A stretch of DNA of 6,465 nucleotides from positions 1 through 6,465 of the forward strand of contig CAYRHS010000170.1 of NCBI GenBank assembly GCA_964424125.1, given 5' to 3'. Shown one piece after another: positions 5,513-6,465 of this stretch (positions are counted from its first letter, which is position 1; every line of letters begins with the position of its first letter). The notes under the pieces were generated by a model that saw only the letters and a list, made by a program, of their open reading frames with translations, did not search any database and was not told where the DNA came from. The position numbers and the translations under genes are program-made. Source of the DNA: CAYRHS01 sp964424125. GTDB lineage: Bacteria; Actinomycetota; Acidimicrobiia; IMCC26256; JAOSJL01.

Positions 5513-5926
5513 TCAGAAGATCAGCTCGAAGGTGGCGAGCACGATGGCGTAGAGCGTGAGCGCCGCGAGCAGACCGAGGATGAAGAGCCGACGGAAGATC
5601 GGCTTGTCCTCGCGCAGGTGCATGTAGAAGCTCACCACGAGCAGGAACTTGCAGAGCCCGAGGACGAGCAGGAGCCCTGTGATGGCACCGTCGGGGATGG
5701 TGCCTTCGAGGTAGAAGAGCCACACCTCGAGGCTCGTCAGGACGAAGAGCACGATCGCGACCAGCGAATACTGGACGGGCTTGGGGTAGCCGCGGACCTC
5801 GCCGATGTCCTCGTCCGGGGTGACCGGTACGGGGACGTCGCTGGGTGCAGGCTCGAGCTCGACGCCGGCAGCGCTCGCGGGCGCAGGCGGGGCGGCGGAC
5901 GGGTCGGTGGAGGTCGTGTCAGGCAC
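5513..5926 (-). CDS. ctaF: Cytochrome c oxidase subunit IV (prokaryotic COX4 family)
   Basis: This small integral membrane subunit of a haem-copper terminal oxidase is thought to stabilise the complex. The 137-residue product has three helices (about 52-72, 80-102, 112-133). It carries the family signature KFLLVVSFYMHLREDKPIFR (93-112), with the conserved MHL at 102-104, and TSLEVWLFYLE (64-74). The first 45-50 residues form a Pro/Ala-rich, acidic extension without a membrane segment, longer than in the typical subunit IV of about 95-110 residues. The start is GTG, preceded by GAGAG at a 6-base spacing, the only reasonable Shine-Dalgarno in this operon part. It lies 12 bases after ctaE and 13 before ctaG. 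Similar small subunits exist in quinol oxidases (CyoD), but the CtaG neighbour favours a cytochrome c oxidase. Confidence 0.92.
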   Translation of the reverse strand: MPDTTSTDPSAAPPAPASAAGVELEPAPSDVPVPVTPDEDIGEVRGYPKPVQYSLVAIVLFVLTSLEVWLFYLEGTIPDGAITGLLLVLGLCKFLLVVSFYMHLREDKPIFRRLFILGLLAALTLYAIVLATFELIF

Positions 5927-5938
5927 GGGCGTCTCTCG

Positions 5939-6465
5939 CTACTGCGGGATCAGGTAGACGACGACGAAGATCACGATCCACACGATATCGACGAAGTGCC
6001 AGTAGAGGCCGACGACCTCGACGGTCTCGGAGTGGTCGTGGCTGAGCCGGTTCCCCAACGCGAAGGCGAACAGGATCAGCAACATGATGATGCCGACGAC
6101 CACGTGGATCCCGTGGATCGACGTCAACAAGAAAAACGACGACGACGGCGCATTCGTCGACAGCGAGACGCCCTGCCGGACGAACTCGGTGAACTCGAAG
6201 ATCTGGCCCGAGACGAAGAGCATCCCGAACGCGGCCGTCGCCAGCAACCACAGTCGGGTCCGGCGCATGTCGCCCCGCTCGATCGCGGCCAGCGCGAGCA
6301 CCATCGTGAGGCTGCTCATCAGCAGGATGAACGAGGTCACCGAGGTGAAGGGGATGTCGTAGACGTCGTGGGGCGTGGAGCCGACGACGTCGCGGCCGCG
6401 GTAGAGCAGATACGTCGAGATGAATGCGCCGAAGAAGAGGCACTCGCTCGACAGGAAGACCCAGA
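5939..6465 (-). CDS. ctaE: Cytochrome c oxidase subunit III, N-terminus beyond the window
   Basis: Subunit III of the haem-copper oxidase is an integral membrane protein that supports the catalytic subunit I and its proton uptake and stability. The visible 174 residues run to the natural stop (TAG at 5941-5939). Compared with about 190-205 for the family, some 15-30 N-terminal residues, including the true start, lie past 6465. Visible signatures are WVFLSSECLFFGAFISTYLL near the edge, SGQIFEFTEF (85-94) with the conserved Glu, TSIHGIHVVVG (114-124) and YWHFVDIVWI (154-163). About five helices are seen. A GTG at 6340 could be mistaken for a start, but the upstream frame carries clear subunit III sequence, so the gene is longer. 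It is followed after 12 bases by ctaF. ctaC and ctaD are expected upstream, outside the window. Confidence 0.95.
   Translation of the reverse strand, partial: WVFLSSECLFFGAFISTYLLYRGRDVVGSTPHDVYDIPFTSVTSFILLMSSLTMVLALAAIERGDMRRTRLWLLATAAFGMLFVSGQIFEFTEFVRQGVSLSTNAPSSSFFLLTSIHGIHVVVGIIMLLILFAFALGNRLSHDHSETVEVVGLYWHFVDIVWIVIFVVVYLIPQ

Noticed and set aside
4693..5559. Plus-strand open frame of about 288 residues antisense to ctaG
   Set aside because: The translation is full of His, Arg, Glu and Gln and is the reverse image of membrane helices. CtaG on the minus strand is clearly the real gene.
5939..6340. A short subunit III beginning at the GTG at 6340
   Set aside because: The frame upstream to the window edge encodes the conserved first visible helix of subunit III, so the gene is truncated by the window and does not start there.

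Overview
This is an ordinary chromosomal segment of a very GC-rich bacterium, most likely an actinobacterium. The reasons are the strong G/C third-position bias, frequent GTG starts, an alpha2-type glycyl-tRNA synthetase, a zinc-type RecO, a caa3/aa3-type oxidase cluster with the Caa3_CtaG assembly factor, and several starts that look leaderless. A deep-branching class such as Acidimicrobiia or Nitriliruptoria is possible, but this is only a guess from gene order. Eight protein genes fill almost the whole window. No intergenic gap exceeds about 60 bases. I see no RNA gene, mobile element or CRISPR array.

Layout from left to right: glyS (minus, 17-1327), recO (minus, 1360-2085) and uppS (minus, 2142-2873) form a housekeeping block read right to left: uppS, then recO, then glyS. 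A 47-base divergent control region separates uppS from a plus-strand lipid kinase of the diacylglycerol kinase catalytic family (2921-3829). The kinase converges on a minus-strand respiratory block: ctaE (oxidase subunit III, cut by the right edge), ctaF (subunit IV), ctaG (assembly factor) and a membrane-anchored type 1 copper cupredoxin (3854-4615). The stop codons of the two convergent genes lie in opposite arms of one inverted repeat.

How the genes work together: ctaE, ctaF, ctaG and the cupredoxin gene are tightly packed (gaps of 12 and 13 bases, then a 4-base GTGA overlap). They look like the tail of a cytochrome c oxidase operon whose ctaC and ctaD would lie beyond the right edge. The cupredoxin is translationally coupled to the assembly factor and could be an electron carrier or a copper-handling partner for the oxidase. 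uppS makes the undecaprenyl carrier for cell wall synthesis, and the divergent lipid kinase may serve membrane lipid or lipid-carrier recycling. RecO (recombination repair) and GlyRS (translation) are standard neighbours.

Nothing here is a clearly new biological system. The points most worth a second look are the three-helix membrane cupredoxin coupled to ctaG, the lipid kinase with altered signature residues (Ser in place of the usual Asp of the DGE motif), and a consistent TAnnnT-6/7 nt-start codon arrangement at all four uncoupled gene starts.
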